Below are positions 7,982 through 16,256 of a stretch of DNA of 38,376 bases, one piece after another; within the stretch, counting starts at the first letter, position 1; each line of letters opens with the position of its first letter. The translations under genes were made by a program, and so were the position numbers. The notes below the pieces were generated by a model. That model saw only the letters and a list, made by a program, of their open reading frames with translations. It ran no database searches and was not told the DNA's origin. The DNA lies in the NCBI GenBank assembly GCA_946480965.1, contig CAMLMI010000005.1, forward strand, positions 1 through 38,376, written 5' to 3'. This DNA comes from an uncultured Verrucomicrobiales bacterium. Its GTDB lineage: Bacteria > Verrucomicrobiota > Verrucomicrobiae > Limisphaerales > CANJSG01.

Positions 7982-8057
7982 CGTGCCGCCGACATCCTGT
8001 CGGCCAAGGCGTCCTGCCAACGGCGGACGCCCTGGCAAGCGTGACGCTTGCGGCACG
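7982..8057. repeat. Nested palindromic repeat upstream of comEC
   Basis: The outer arms CGTGCCGC (7982-7989) and GCGGCACG (8050-8057) enclose three further pairs: GCCGACATCCTGTCGGC (7988-8004, a self-hairpin), GGCGTCC with GGACGCC (8008-8014 and 8025-8031), and GCAAGCGTGACGCTTGC (8035-8051, a self-hairpin). It lies between the comEC start and the stop of the next minus-strand gene and codes for nothing recognisable. Confidence 0.65.
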
Positions 8058-8107
8058 GCCGACGGGACGTCGGCGCGGCGCGGCTCGGCGGAGCCACCCT
8101 TGCGAGA

Positions 8108-9505
8108 TCAGTTCTGGGCAACGGCCTTGCCCGGCGGACGCTGGAGCTGGGCGGTGAAGGCGGCTTGCACTTCCTGCACGACGGACGCGCGGCGCTGCAT
8201 CTCGGCGTTGAAGGCCGGGTGAGCGCGGGAGGTTCCTTCGTTGAGGCCGTAGCGGATCAGCGCGGCGCGGCGTTCCATCTGTTCGACGCGGTTCAGGGCC
8301 GGTTCGAGGAAGCGGGGCTCGACCAGGCGGCGCATCTCGGCGAGCGCGGCCTGGGTCTTGCCCGAGCCATAGTCGCTCAGCATTTCGCGCAGCCGGGTCT
8401 CGGTGGAAGGGCGGATCAGTTCCGCGCGGCCGATCATCACGCGCACGAGCGACGCGGGCGCGGGCGAAAGTTCCAGGGGCAACGTCTCGTCGGTCCAGCC
8501 GCGCGGCAGCGGGAAGAGCACGCGCAGCCCGTCGTCGTCGAACCAGTCGCTTTCCCAAGTGGCCAGCATCGATTCGGCTTCATCGGCGAAGAGGCCGGCG
8601 CGGGTCAGCGAATCCTTGAGCCGGCGGCGGAGCTCGGCCGCCTGCTCGGGCCGCCGGGCATTGCCTTCGGCGGGCTTGAGCGCGATGGGGAGGCGTTCGC
8701 CGGGCTTGAGCACGTCCACGGTGGTGAGGGTTCCGGAGAGGCCGCGTCCCTCGAAGACCTGGAGATCGAGCATCGGTTCGGAGCCGGTGTTCTGCAGGAC
8801 CAAGCGGTCTTCGCCCTCGAACTGCACGGCGAGCGGCGTGGCGAAGTTTCCGGCCCCGCGATAGAAGAGGAATTTCTCCGCCTGTCCGAGGTCCTGCTCC
8901 GTTTGGGTCATCAGGGGAGAGCGGGCGACCAGCGGATTCGCGGCGGTGTGGCGGGCGTGGAAGTAGTGGTTCGCCGGGGCGTCCCCGACGGGGAACTTCA
9001 CCGTGTCGGCCTTGGCCCCGATAGCGACGTTGTCCCAGCGGATATAGCTGAGGTTCGTGCCCGGGAGCAGACCGGGCAGATCGATGACCGGGCCGAAGGC
9101 ATGGGCTTGCGGATACCACTCTGTGACCAGGCCCCGGGGGAACTTCACGGTGGCGCTCACGGTCATCGGCTGGTTGGCGTGGAAGTAGATCACGGGCGTC
9201 TCCATGCGCTGGAGCCAATGGCGGGAGTTCTTCGTGAGGGCCGCCTGGATATCCAGCTTGGCCTGAGCGGCCGCGTGTTCGGGACCGCGCAGCGCGGCTT
9301 CGCGGCGATAGACAAACCCCGGGAGATCGACGGCGACGAAGGGGTTCCAGTGGATCGGCGCACCGTCGGAGCCGACGACCGAGGTGAACGTGCCCCACTC
9401 GTGGGCGCGGTAGCGCGGCAGCGTGTCGTAGCCGCCGCAGGCGTGGAGTTGCAGTGCGCCCGCCACCAGGGCCAGCGCAGCCGGGAAAAGAAGGGAAGGT
9501 TTCAT
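8108..9505 (-). CDS. Secreted protein of unknown function with AHEWGTFTS motif
   Basis: The product is 465 residues. The N-terminus MKPSLLFPAALALVAGALQLHA is a signal peptide. The Cys that follows (LHAC) is not in a good lipobox, since His occupies the -2 position, so cleavage by ordinary signal peptidase is more likely. The mature start contains YRAHEWGTFTSVVGSDGAPI, a signature I associate with a group of uncharacterised exported proteins in Planctomycetota/Verrucomicrobiota, but I know no biochemical role. A beta-rich middle part and a helical C-terminal part (residues about 375-460, many Arg/Glu) follow. It lies divergent from the DJ-1 family gene and is probably monocistronic. No catalytic motif was recognised. 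Confidence 0.75.
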   Translation of the reverse strand: MKPSLLFPAALALVAGALQLHACGGYDTLPRYRAHEWGTFTSVVGSDGAPIHWNPFVAVDLPGFVYRREAALRGPEHAAAQAKLDIQAALTKNSRHWLQRMETPVIYFHANQPMTVSATVKFPRGLVTEWYPQAHAFGPVIDLPGLLPGTNLSYIRWDNVAIGAKADTVKFPVGDAPANHYFHARHTAANPLVARSPLMTQTEQDLGQAEKFLFYRGAGNFATPLAVQFEGEDRLVLQNTGSEPMLDLQVFEGRGLSGTLTTVDVLKPGERLPIALKPAEGNARRPEQAAELRRRLKDSLTRAGLFADEAESMLATWESDWFDDDGLRVLFPLPRGWTDETLPLELSPAPASLVRVMIGRAELIRPSTETRLREMLSDYGSGKTQAALAEMRRLVEPRFLEPALNRVEQMERRAALIRYGLNEGTSRAHPAFNAEMQRRASVVQEVQAAFTAQLQRPPGKAVAQN

Positions 9506-9662
9506 GGCAGTGGAGTTCTACGGTTCACCGCCATCCTGCGCCCAAGCGGAGGGACCGTGTGTAAAGAGTCTGTCAGGCCGGCCGCCCCGTTGAACCGGAG
9601 CGGCGGTTCCGACACCCAGCCGTTCCTTGACGGAAACGGCTTCTGCGGCGGAAGTGGTTCCC

Positions 9663-10244
9663 ATGAGCGCGAAAAAGATTCTCTGTCTCGTCGGCGACTT
9701 CGTGGAGGACTACGAGGTCATGGTTCCCTTCCAGGCCCTGTTGATGGTCGGCCACGCCGTCCATGCCGTCTGCCCGGGCAAGAAGGCCGGGGACAAGGTG
9801 CGGACCGCGATCCACGACTTCGAGGGCGACCAGACCTACAGCGAGAAGCCGGGCCACAACTTCGCGCTGAACGCCACCTTCGCCGAGATCAAGGCCTCGG
9901 ACTACGACGCCCTGCTCATTCCCGGCGGGCGAGCGCCGGAATACCTCCGGCTGGACCCGGCGGTCATCGAGGTCGTCCGCCACTTCGTCCTGACCCGGAA
10001 ACCGATCGCCGCCGTCTGCCACGGCGTGCAGCTCCTCAGCGCCGCCGGTGGCCTGAACGGCCGCAAGTGCGCCGGCTACTACGCCTGCGGACCCGAGGTG
10101 ACGCTGGCCGGCGGGCAGTTCCAGAACATCGCGGTGGACGGTGCCCATGTGGACGACAACCTCGTCAGCGCCCCCGCCTGGCCGGCCCATCCGGCGTTCC
10201 TGGCCAAGTTCCTCGAAGTGCTGGGGACGAAGATCACGCTGTAG
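9663..10244 (+). CDS. DJ-1/PfpI family protein
   Basis: The product is 193 residues, the normal size for the DJ-1/ThiJ/PfpI superfamily of cytoplasmic glutamine-amidotransferase-like proteins. The nucleophile elbow is [13 protein letters not shown] with Cys119 and His120. An acidic residue near the N-terminus (GDFVEDYE, Glu15 or Glu18) matches the Glu that activates the Cys. [13 protein letters not shown] at about 85-97 is typical of the PfpI/YhbO branch, which has been linked to deglycase and stress functions. The frame opens at a TTG at 9627, but the ATG at 9663 begins the first beta strand ([11 protein letters not shown]) and is preferred. The gene is followed by a clear hairpin at 10275-10302. 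Confidence 0.9.
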   Translation: MSAKKILCLVGDFVEDYEVMVPFQALLMVGHAVHAVCPGKKAGDKVRTAIHDFEGDQTYSEKPGHNFALNATFAEIKASDYDALLIPGGRAPEYLRLDPAVIEVVRHFVLTRKPIAAVCHGVQLLSAAGGLNGRKCAGYYACGPEVTLAGGQFQNIAVDGAHVDDNLVSAPAWPAHPAFLAKFLEVLGTKITL

Positions 10245-10274
10245 CTTTCGACCTTCCTCAACCCGGAAACGAAA

Positions 10275-10302
10275 ACGCCCGCGGGAATTTTCCTGCGGGC
10301 GT
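10275..10302 (+). terminator. Rho-independent-like terminator after the DJ-1 family gene
   Basis: ACGCCCGC at 10275-10282 pairs with GCGGGCGT at 10295-10302. The inner bases GGGA/TCCT extend the stem, leaving a short AT-rich loop. CGTGTTTC follows, so the T-tract is weak. Confidence 0.7.
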
Positions 10303-10395
10303 CGTGTTTCAGGCGCAAGGGCCCTGCCGGGCCATCGCTCCTTTGTGTTCGGACTCGCGGACTTCGGGCGTCCGCGCTCCGACGGATTCGGCGGC

Positions 10396-10776
10396 TCAGA
10401 CCACTTCGATGCGGCGCGGGGCCGGCTTGCGGGTCTTGGCCAGCGTGAGGGTCACGAGGCCTTGCTCGATCCGGGCCGTGATGTGGTCGCGGTCGATTTC
10501 GGGCGAGAGCTGGAAGGTGCGCCGGTAGCTGGCGGCCGCCGTCTCCTTCAGGAGCACGGCCGCTTCGGCGGTGGCGGGGGCCTTCCGGCCGGTCACGGTG
10601 AGGCGGTCCTCCTCGACGGTGATCGAGAGCCGTTCCTTGTTCACCCCGGGCATCTCGGCATGGAGCACGTAGGCTTCCGGGGTTTCATGGATGTCCACCT
10701 CGGGCCGCACGTAGAGTTCGGCGTCGTTCTCGACCGGGGCGCAGGTGCCATTGGTCTTCTGGGTCAGTGCATTCAT
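10396..10776 (-). CDS. Small heat-shock protein, Hsp20/alpha-crystallin family (second of a pair)
   Basis: The product is 126 residues. The alpha-crystallin domain runs from about residue 27 (VRPEVDIHETPEAYVLHAEMPG) through NKERLSITVEEDRLTVTGRK to the conserved I-x-A-x-I-x-x-G-L region (ITARIEQGLVTLTLAK). The N-terminal arm is short and the C-terminal tail carries RRIEV, related to the IxI anchoring motif. The protein would act as an ATP-independent holdase. It lies 23 bases downstream of another Hsp20 gene in the same direction, so co-transcription is likely. The pair shares only the core domain, so the two may co-assemble instead of being recent duplicates. Confidence 0.93.
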   Translation of the reverse strand: MNALTQKTNGTCAPVENDAELYVRPEVDIHETPEAYVLHAEMPGVNKERLSITVEEDRLTVTGRKAPATAEAAVLLKETAAASYRRTFQLSPEIDRDHITARIEQGLVTLTLAKTRKPAPRRIEVV

Positions 10777-10799
10777 GGCGTTTCCTTTCTTGACCGGGG

Positions 10800-11261
10800 T
10801 TATTTGACTTCGACCTGGATCTGGCGCGGTTTGGCCTCTTCCCGCTTGGGCAGGACGACGCTGAGGATGCCGTCCTCGTAGGTCGCGCGGACCTTTTCCA
10901 CCTCAACCGGGGTCGGGAGAGAGAAGGCGCGGTGGAACCGGCCGGTGAAGCGCTCGGAGCGGATGAGCGTGCCGTCCTGTTCGGAGGTGGCGGACTTGCG
11001 CTCGCCGGAGAGGCTGAGCACGCCGTCCTCGACGGAAAGCTGGATCTCTTCCTTCTTCAACCCGGGCAGTTCGGCCTTCAGGACGAACTGGTCGGCGTCC
11101 TCGGAGAAGTCCACGGCCGGAGCCCATTGGTCGAAGGCCAACCGATGTCCGCCTCGCAGCGGCGCATCGAAGAACCGGGCGACTTCCTGTTGCAGGCGAT
11201 TGAGCTCGGCAAAGGGCCAAGCGGATGGGGTGTTCGGTTTGTTCCAACGTAGCAGTGTCAT
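10800..11261 (-). CDS. Small heat-shock protein, Hsp20/alpha-crystallin family (first of a pair)
   Basis: The product is 153 residues with an N-terminal arm that has the usual MTLLRWNKPN and LNRLQQEVARFFD. The crystallin domain (about residues 46-140) has PAVDFSEDADQFVLKAELPGLK, ERKSATSEQDGTLIRSERFTG and RATYEDGILSVVLPK, and an IQVEV tail. A good ribosome binding site AGAAAGGA lies about ten bases before the ATG. Upstream, TGGCATTTCCCAAGCTATTTT contains either a TATTTT -10 or a weak sigma-54-like spacing; neither is convincing. It leads a two-gene unit with the Hsp20 gene at 10396-10776. Confidence 0.94.
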   Translation of the reverse strand: MTLLRWNKPNTPSAWPFAELNRLQQEVARFFDAPLRGGHRLAFDQWAPAVDFSEDADQFVLKAELPGLKKEEIQLSVEDGVLSLSGERKSATSEQDGTLIRSERFTGRFHRAFSLPTPVEVEKVRATYEDGILSVVLPKREEAKPRQIQVEVK

Positions 11262-11473
11262 AAGGAATGGTTCCTTTCTGCCGTCGGAAAATAGCTTGGG
11301 AAATGCCAGCGCGGCCCCGGCTGCGGCAACCCCGTGGAAAGATGGGATTTATGAAAATCTCCCCAGGAGACGGCCGCAGAAGCTGTGTCCTGACTGGCAC
11401 AAATCCGGGAAATTTTGCGCCGCCCGGGTGTGTCAGAATTGTCGCAGCCCGTCGCGCAGGTTTCGGAGGCCGG

Positions 11474-12349
11474 TCAGCTTCCGCCCCAGACATCGACCGA
11501 CACGGTCACGGTGTGGCGACCGCCGCCCATGATGATGCCAGCCACGGGGCTGACGTCGGAGAAGTCCCGACCAACCGCCACGGAGATGTGTTCGGCGTCG
11601 GGAATGAGGTTGTTGGTGGGGTCAAAGTCCACCCAGCCGTAACCGGGGCAGAAGACGGAGATCCAGGCGTGGGACATGTCGGCCCCGACCAGGCGGGGGC
11701 CGCCTTCCTTGGGCCGGGTGCGCAGATAGCCGCTGACGTAGCGGGCAGGCAGGCCGATGGACCGCAGGCAGGCGATCATCAGATGCGCGAAGTCCTGGCA
11801 GACGCCGCGCTTGAGCCGGAGGACGTCTTCGACCGGGGTGGCGACATTGGTGGCGCGGGGGTCGAACTTGAAGTCGCGGTAGATGCGGGCGTTGAGATCG
11901 GCCACGGCTTTGAGGAGCGGGCGACCGGCGACAAAGCTCGGCTGGGCGTAGGCGGCGAAGTCGAGCCCGCGCCGGACCATCGGCGAGCCGAAGACGAATT
12001 GCTGGGCGTCGAGCAGATCGGCGGGCGGGTTTTCCTCGAAGAGGGCGGCGACCTCCGACCACACGGGCGTGCGTTCCGTGTCCGGCCGGAGAAGCGAGCT
12101 GACGGTGACGCGGCTGCACGCGGTGATCTCCAACCGGCGATGGGGCTGCTGGATGGTGAAGAAGCGGACGGCGTTGCCGAAGTAGTCGCCGCGCTCGGTG
12201 CTGACGGCCGGGGCCGGGACGATGCGCAGCTCGAAGGACGCGCAGGTCTGGGCCGGGTGGGCGCGGGGATGGAGCCGGGCGGCGTGGTGCGAGACCGAGA
12301 CCGGGAGCGCGTAGTCGTAAACGGTGCGATGGACAAGATCGTAGGTCAT
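11474..12349 (-). CDS. Transglutaminase-like protein of the alpha-E/ATP-grasp cluster
   Basis: The product is 291 residues. The N-terminal bacterial transglutaminase-like domain spans about residues 1-85 (TYDLVHRTVYDYALPVSVSHHAARLHPR). The transglutaminase core has the catalytic Cys184 in KRGVCQDFAHLM, His227 in ADMSHAWISVF and Asp243 in DFDPTNN. Proteins of this type (COG1305) are regularly coupled with alpha-E and circularly permuted ATP-grasp proteins. The set is thought to build and cleave a peptide-like product, but its substrate is not known. The start is only seven bases after the stop of the ATP-grasp/alpha-E gene, so the two form an operon. There is no signal peptide. Confidence 0.93.
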   Translation of the reverse strand: MTYDLVHRTVYDYALPVSVSHHAARLHPRAHPAQTCASFELRIVPAPAVSTERGDYFGNAVRFFTIQQPHRRLEITACSRVTVSSLLRPDTERTPVWSEVAALFEENPPADLLDAQQFVFGSPMVRRGLDFAAYAQPSFVAGRPLLKAVADLNARIYRDFKFDPRATNVATPVEDVLRLKRGVCQDFAHLMIACLRSIGLPARYVSGYLRTRPKEGGPRLVGADMSHAWISVFCPGYGWVDFDPTNNLIPDAEHISVAVGRDFSDVSPVAGIIMGGGRHTVTVSVDVWGGS

Positions 12350-12356
12350 CGCGGAA

Positions 12357-14930
12357 TCAGGGTTCGGCGACGGAGGCGGTTCCGTCGTTGGAGCGGCTCA
12401 TGGTCGCGTGGGCGAAGTAGGCCTGGGCCAGTTCGTCGGAGAGGGCGGGCAGATTCACGAGGATCTTGCGGAGCACTTCGGCCAGGCGCGATTTGCCGGG
12501 CACGGTCTCGGCAGCGGCCAGTTCGCGGGGATCGGCCAGTTGCAGGGCGAGCAGGCTTTCCAGCAGCAGGCTTTGCCGTGGGGAAACGGGAGCGACGCTG
12601 CGTTCGGCGGGCAGCTTGTCCAGATGTTCCTTGAGCGTGGCGAGCTGGTAGAGGAGCGAACGGGGATTCAGGTCGTCCAGCAGGAGCAGGTCGTAAACGG
12701 CGGCGGTCTGGGGCACCAGGTTGTAGCGGGAGCGGTAGGTGAGGGTGCTGTCGCCGATCTCCAGCAGGGCTTCGAGCAGGCTGGTGTCGCCCGGTTCGCG
12801 CGCGCCCAGGCCGCCGAGCAGCGATTCGGAGAGATAGACGGCGCGCTCGATGCGCAGGCCCATGTCGAGGAAGCGCCAGCCCTGGGCGCGGGTCATGTTG
12901 TCGTGGGCCATGCCGCGGAAGGCGGCGAGGGCGAGCACGACCTTGTTGAGCAGGTCGAGGATCTCGGCCAGTTCGATGCGGCCCCGGCCGGTGCAGGCCA
13001 TGAACGGTTCGTCGAGGCTGCCCAGCACGCGGGAGACGTCGAGCGACATGCGGTCGCGCAGCAGCGTGGCGATGCGCTCGATGTGGCCGATGCAGACGCT
13101 GAGGCTGCCGGGATTGTTCTTGTGGAGGATGGCGCGGAGCAGCTCGCGTTCGGCGCGCAAGTGCCAATCGGCGTCGCTGCCCTTGGGATCGGGCGCGGTC
13201 ATCTGTCCCAGCCGGACCAACGGGACCAGCAGCGGACCCACGAGGTTCACGGCGGCGGTGCTGGACTCGACCGTGAGGCGGAAGACGGCGGCGCGGGCGA
13301 TGCGGGCGGTAGCCTCGGCGCGTTCCGCGTAGCGGCCCATCCAGAAAAGGCTGCTGGCGATGCGGCTGGAGAGGTTGTGCCCCACGCGCCGCAGCTCGCC
13401 CGGATCGCCCGCGCTCTGGAGCAGCGTGATGGGCTCGACCGGGCCGTCGCTCAACACCCAGGTGTCCTTGCTCACGCCGCCGCGCTGCATGGAGATGCGG
13501 GGCGAGGTGGTGCTGGAGGCCACGCGGGTCAACCCGCCGGGCATGAGCCGATACGAGCCCTTGTGGGCCACGAGGAAGGCGCGGGTGGAGACGGGCATCG
13601 GCACGAGCTGCGAGCCGTTCCACGACGGTGCGGTCGAGAGCGTGACGGCCTCCTGGGCCACGAACAGATGCGGCTGGAAGCGGATCTTGGCGACGAGCTC
13701 CGCGCGCTTCGCCGCCGACAGGCCTTCGCCCAGCGTGGGCTCGAAGCCGGGCACGGGCGCGATCGGCTTCACGATCAGATCGTCCAACTGCTCCTCCACG
13801 TAGTCGCGCACCGCGCGCTGTCCGCACCACCAGGTGGCGACCGAAGGCAGGAGCAGCTCCTCGCCCAGCAGTTCGCGGCAAAGCCCGGGCAGGAACGACA
13901 TCAGCGCCGGGCTCTGCACCGCGCCGCTGCCGAGGCCGTTGGCGACGACGACGTTTCCGGCCCGCAACGCCTGCACGAGGCCGGGCACGCCGAGCATCGA
14001 TTCGTTCCGCAATTCCAGCGGATCGCAGAAATCGTCGTCCACGCGGCGCACGACGACATCCACGGGCTCCAGGCCGCCGAGCGTCTTCAGATATACGCGG
14101 TCGTCGCGGACGGTGAGGTCTTCGCCTTCCACCAGCGTGTAGCCGAGGTAGCGGGCCAGGTAGGCGTGCTCGAAGTAGGTCTCGTTGTAGGGGCCGGGCG
14201 AAAGGATGACCACGCGCGGCTGGTCGGTGCGACGGGAGCCCAGTTCGGCGAAGCCCACCTGGAGCGCGCGGTAGAACCCGGCCAGGCGCTGGACCTTCTC
14301 CTCGCGGAAAATCTCCGGCAACACGCGCGACACCACGAGCCGGTTCTCCAAGGTGTAGCCCGCGCCCGAGGGATTCTGCGTGCGGTCGGAGAGCACCCAC
14401 CATTGGCCATCGGGCGACTTGGCCAGATCCACGCCGTAGAGGTGCAGAAAGACGTCCTCCGCCGTCTTGATGCCGTGGCACGGGCGGAGAAAGCCGGTCT
14501 GGCCGAAGAGCACCGCCGGGGGAATGAGGCCCGACTTCACCAGGCGCTGCGGGCCGTAGAAATCGGCCAGGATGAGGTTCAGCAGGTGCGCGCGCTGGAC
14601 GAGGCCGCGTTCCAGCGTCTTCCAGTCGGCGGCGGAAATGACGTAGGGAATGGGGTCCAACTGCCAAGGCCGGTCCGCACCCATCGGGTCGCCATAGACG
14701 TGGTAGGTGGCGCCGCTTTCGCGCAGCAGGCGCTGACCCGATTCCCAGCGGCGGTCGAACTCCGGGGCGCCGAGGTCCTTCAGCCCCGCGATCAGGGGCG
14801 CGTAGTGCGGGCGCATCGCGCCGGTGGCATCGACCAGCTCGTCGTGGACGTCCGGCGACGCCTTGTAGGCGCGCATGAACGCCGGACGTTCGGTCTCCGG
14901 ACGAGCGGGGCTGGGTGCGTTGGACGACAT
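12357..14930 (-). CDS. Circularly permuted ATP-grasp / alpha-E domain fusion protein
   Basis: The product is 857 residues. The N-terminal half (about 30-480) is a circularly permuted ATP-grasp protein (COG2308-like), with AIGADRPW-like text (GDPMGADRPWQLDPIPYVIS), LNLILADFYGPQRLV, RVVILSPGPYNETYFEHAYLA and VVVANGLGSGAVQSPALMSF in separate parts. The C-terminal part (about 515-840) is an alpha-E domain (COG2307), all helical, beginning ASSLFWMGRYAERAEATAR. In many bacteria these are separate genes; here they are fused, with a transglutaminase directly downstream. The complex is proposed to form amide bonds with ATP, but its product is unknown. MSSNAPSPARP at 14930 is chosen as the start; the open frame upstream has no conserved text. 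Confidence 0.92.
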   Translation of the reverse strand: MSSNAPSPARPETERPAFMRAYKASPDVHDELVDATGAMRPHYAPLIAGLKDLGAPEFDRRWESGQRLLRESGATYHVYGDPMGADRPWQLDPIPYVISAADWKTLERGLVQRAHLLNLILADFYGPQRLVKSGLIPPAVLFGQTGFLRPCHGIKTAEDVFLHLYGVDLAKSPDGQWWVLSDRTQNPSGAGYTLENRLVVSRVLPEIFREEKVQRLAGFYRALQVGFAELGSRRTDQPRVVILSPGPYNETYFEHAYLARYLGYTLVEGEDLTVRDDRVYLKTLGGLEPVDVVVRRVDDDFCDPLELRNESMLGVPGLVQALRAGNVVVANGLGSGAVQSPALMSFLPGLCRELLGEELLLPSVATWWCGQRAVRDYVEEQLDDLIVKPIAPVPGFEPTLGEGLSAAKRAELVAKIRFQPHLFVAQEAVTLSTAPSWNGSQLVPMPVSTRAFLVAHKGSYRLMPGGLTRVASSTTSPRISMQRGGVSKDTWVLSDGPVEPITLLQSAGDPGELRRVGHNLSSRIASSLFWMGRYAERAEATARIARAAVFRLTVESSTAAVNLVGPLLVPLVRLGQMTAPDPKGSDADWHLRAERELLRAILHKNNPGSLSVCIGHIERIATLLRDRMSLDVSRVLGSLDEPFMACTGRGRIELAEILDLLNKVVLALAAFRGMAHDNMTRAQGWRFLDMGLRIERAVYLSESLLGGLGAREPGDTSLLEALLEIGDSTLTYRSRYNLVPQTAAVYDLLLLDDLNPRSLLYQLATLKEHLDKLPAERSVAPVSPRQSLLLESLLALQLADPRELAAAETVPGKSRLAEVLRKILVNLPALSDELAQAYFAHATMSRSNDGTASVAEP

Positions 14931-15084
14931 GCGGTTGCGGCCAGGCGCAGGGACGGGAAACCCACGGCGACCGACTAAGGGGCTCCGGCTACGCCTCGAC
15001 GCGCGGGAGCCTAGGAGGAAGGCGCGGCACAATCCAGCCGTCTCCTGCGCCGGATTTCGCCGCGCTTCCGTCCGCAGATAACAA

Positions 15085-15114
15085 CGAAGGCACCGAAATG
15101 AATCGGTGCCTTCG
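15085..15114 (-). terminator. Terminator of the epimerase gene
   Basis: CGAAGGCACCGA at 15085-15096 pairs perfectly with TCGGTGCCTTCG at 15103-15114, leaving a six-base loop. On the minus strand it is followed by TTGTTATC, a weak T-rich run. It lies 30 bases after the epimerase stop. Confidence 0.75.
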
Positions 15115-15144
15115 CGTTGGAGGAAGAATGGCGGACGCGCCGGA

Positions 15145-15990
15145 TTACTTGAGCGTCTTCTTGAGGAACTTAAGGCCCTTGACCGCGATCTCGTTCTTGG
15201 TCGGCTCCATCTTGCGCCAGATGGCTGCGGCGCGCGCGATGACCTTCACGTCCGTGGTGAAGCTCTCGATGACGACGTCGCCCTTGTATTTGATGGCCTT
15301 GAGCGCCTTGGCGATGGACTTCCAGTCGATGTGGTCGTTGCCCGGCGTGCCGCGATCGCAGCCGCAGGCGTGGAGGTGGCCGAGGTATTTGCCGGCCTTC
15401 AGGATCGCCTTGGCCGAGTCCTTTTCCTCGATGTTCATGTGGAACGTGTCGAGGTGGATGCGGACCACGGGATTGTTCACCGCCTTCACCAGCTTGAGCG
15501 CCTGGTCCACGGTGTTGAGGAAGTCGGTCTCGAAGCGGTTGAGCGGCTCGACCGTGATCTGCACGCCGCGCTTCTGGGCGTATTTGCCGAGTTCCTTGAG
15601 GTTCTTCACCACGAGCGCGAAGTGCTTCTTCTTCGTCGCCTCGTCATGCGAGCCGATCAGTCCGACGACGCTGTAAACCGGCCCCATCAACGTGGGGCAG
15701 CCGAGCACCACCATGTGGTCGATCAACGCCTTGCAGTAGGTCATCGCGGTCTGCTGTTCCGCCTCGGTGCCGCGGAAGTCGCGGCCCGGTCCCATCGCGG
15801 CGCAGACGGAGCCGCAGACGAGCCCGGCCTTGTCCAGCTCGGCCTTCACATGCGCGGGATCGATGTGCGCGGGGTCTTCAATGGCGAGCTCCACGGAGTC
15901 GAAGCCCCATTTCTTGAACTGCTTGAAGAGCTTCGTGCTCTCGTTGGTGAACGGAGAGGTGAACAGGAAGGAGTTGATGCCGAATCTCAT
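15145..15990 (-). CDS. Sugar 3-epimerase of the D-tagatose/D-psicose 3-epimerase type (TIM barrel)
   Basis: The product is 281 residues, an AP-endonuclease-2-like TIM barrel. Metal and catalytic residues match the known D-tagatose 3-epimerase set with a constant offset of four: Glu148 (VEPLNRFE), Asp181 and His184 (HLDTFHMNIEE), His207 and Arg213 (HLHACGCDRGTPG) and Glu242 (VIESF). The Arg in the last group contacts the substrate in known enzymes, which supports a ketose 3-epimerase rather than a general xylose isomerase-like protein. The exact sugar is not determined; inosose or keto-sugar derivatives are possible. MRFGINSF at 15990 begins the first strand and is preferred over the upstream frame. 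It is a single gene with its own terminator and no transporter beside it. Confidence 0.88.
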   Translation of the reverse strand: MRFGINSFLFTSPFTNESTKLFKQFKKWGFDSVELAIEDPAHIDPAHVKAELDKAGLVCGSVCAAMGPGRDFRGTEAEQQTAMTYCKALIDHMVVLGCPTLMGPVYSVVGLIGSHDEATKKKHFALVVKNLKELGKYAQKRGVQITVEPLNRFETDFLNTVDQALKLVKAVNNPVVRIHLDTFHMNIEEKDSAKAILKAGKYLGHLHACGCDRGTPGNDHIDWKSIAKALKAIKYKGDVVIESFTTDVKVIARAAAIWRKMEPTKNEIAVKGLKFLKKTLK

Positions 15991-16069
15991 GGTGTGTTGT
16001 GCGGAAAGTTTCCGGGGACGGTAGGAGATGCCTTCGCGCACGGTCAAAGGCTTTCACCGCTGGAAGGCC

Positions 16070-16090
16070 GAAGCGCGAAGGCCAAAGGCC
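16070..16090. repeat. 21-bp dispersed word, copy 2
   Basis: Identical to 1690-1710. It lies in the 266-base spacer between the epimerase gene and accA. Confidence 0.7.
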
Positions 16091-16215
16091 CAAAGAAGCC
16101 CGAGGTCCAAATCCAGAAAGACGCGTTCCTCATCCGCCATCAGGAATCCGCTATCCGGGATCGGAGATCGATCCGGCATCGGTTTTCGGCCCTCGGAGTT
16201 CGCCTTTTTCCCCCG

Positions 16216-16244
16216 TTGCCTGCCGTCCGCCCGGCACCTAGATT
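16216..16244 (+). promoter_or_regulatory. Promoter of accA: TTGCCT-17-TAGATT
   Basis: TTGCCT (16216-16221) and TAGATT (16239-16244) are spaced by 17 bases. The ATG is 12 bases downstream of the -10, so the 5' leader would be only about five bases. No Shine-Dalgarno sequence is present. Confidence 0.5.
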
Positions 16245-16256
16245 CCGCCCCTTGCT

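Noticed and set aside
5597..8044. Long plus-strand reading frame opposite comEC.
   Set aside because: Shadow of GC-rich coding on the minus strand: low-complexity Arg/Gly/Glu text and no family-like motifs.
11270..11310. Sigma-54-like TGGCATTTCCCAAGCT upstream of the Hsp20 pair.
   Set aside because: The spacing fits, but the -12 box is AAGC rather than TTGC and there is no activator site; it probably arises by chance. No CIRCE or clear heat-shock promoter was found either.
12408..14978. Long plus-strand frame opposite the ATP-grasp/alpha-E gene.
   Set aside because: Same GC shadow effect; the minus-strand product has clear domains.
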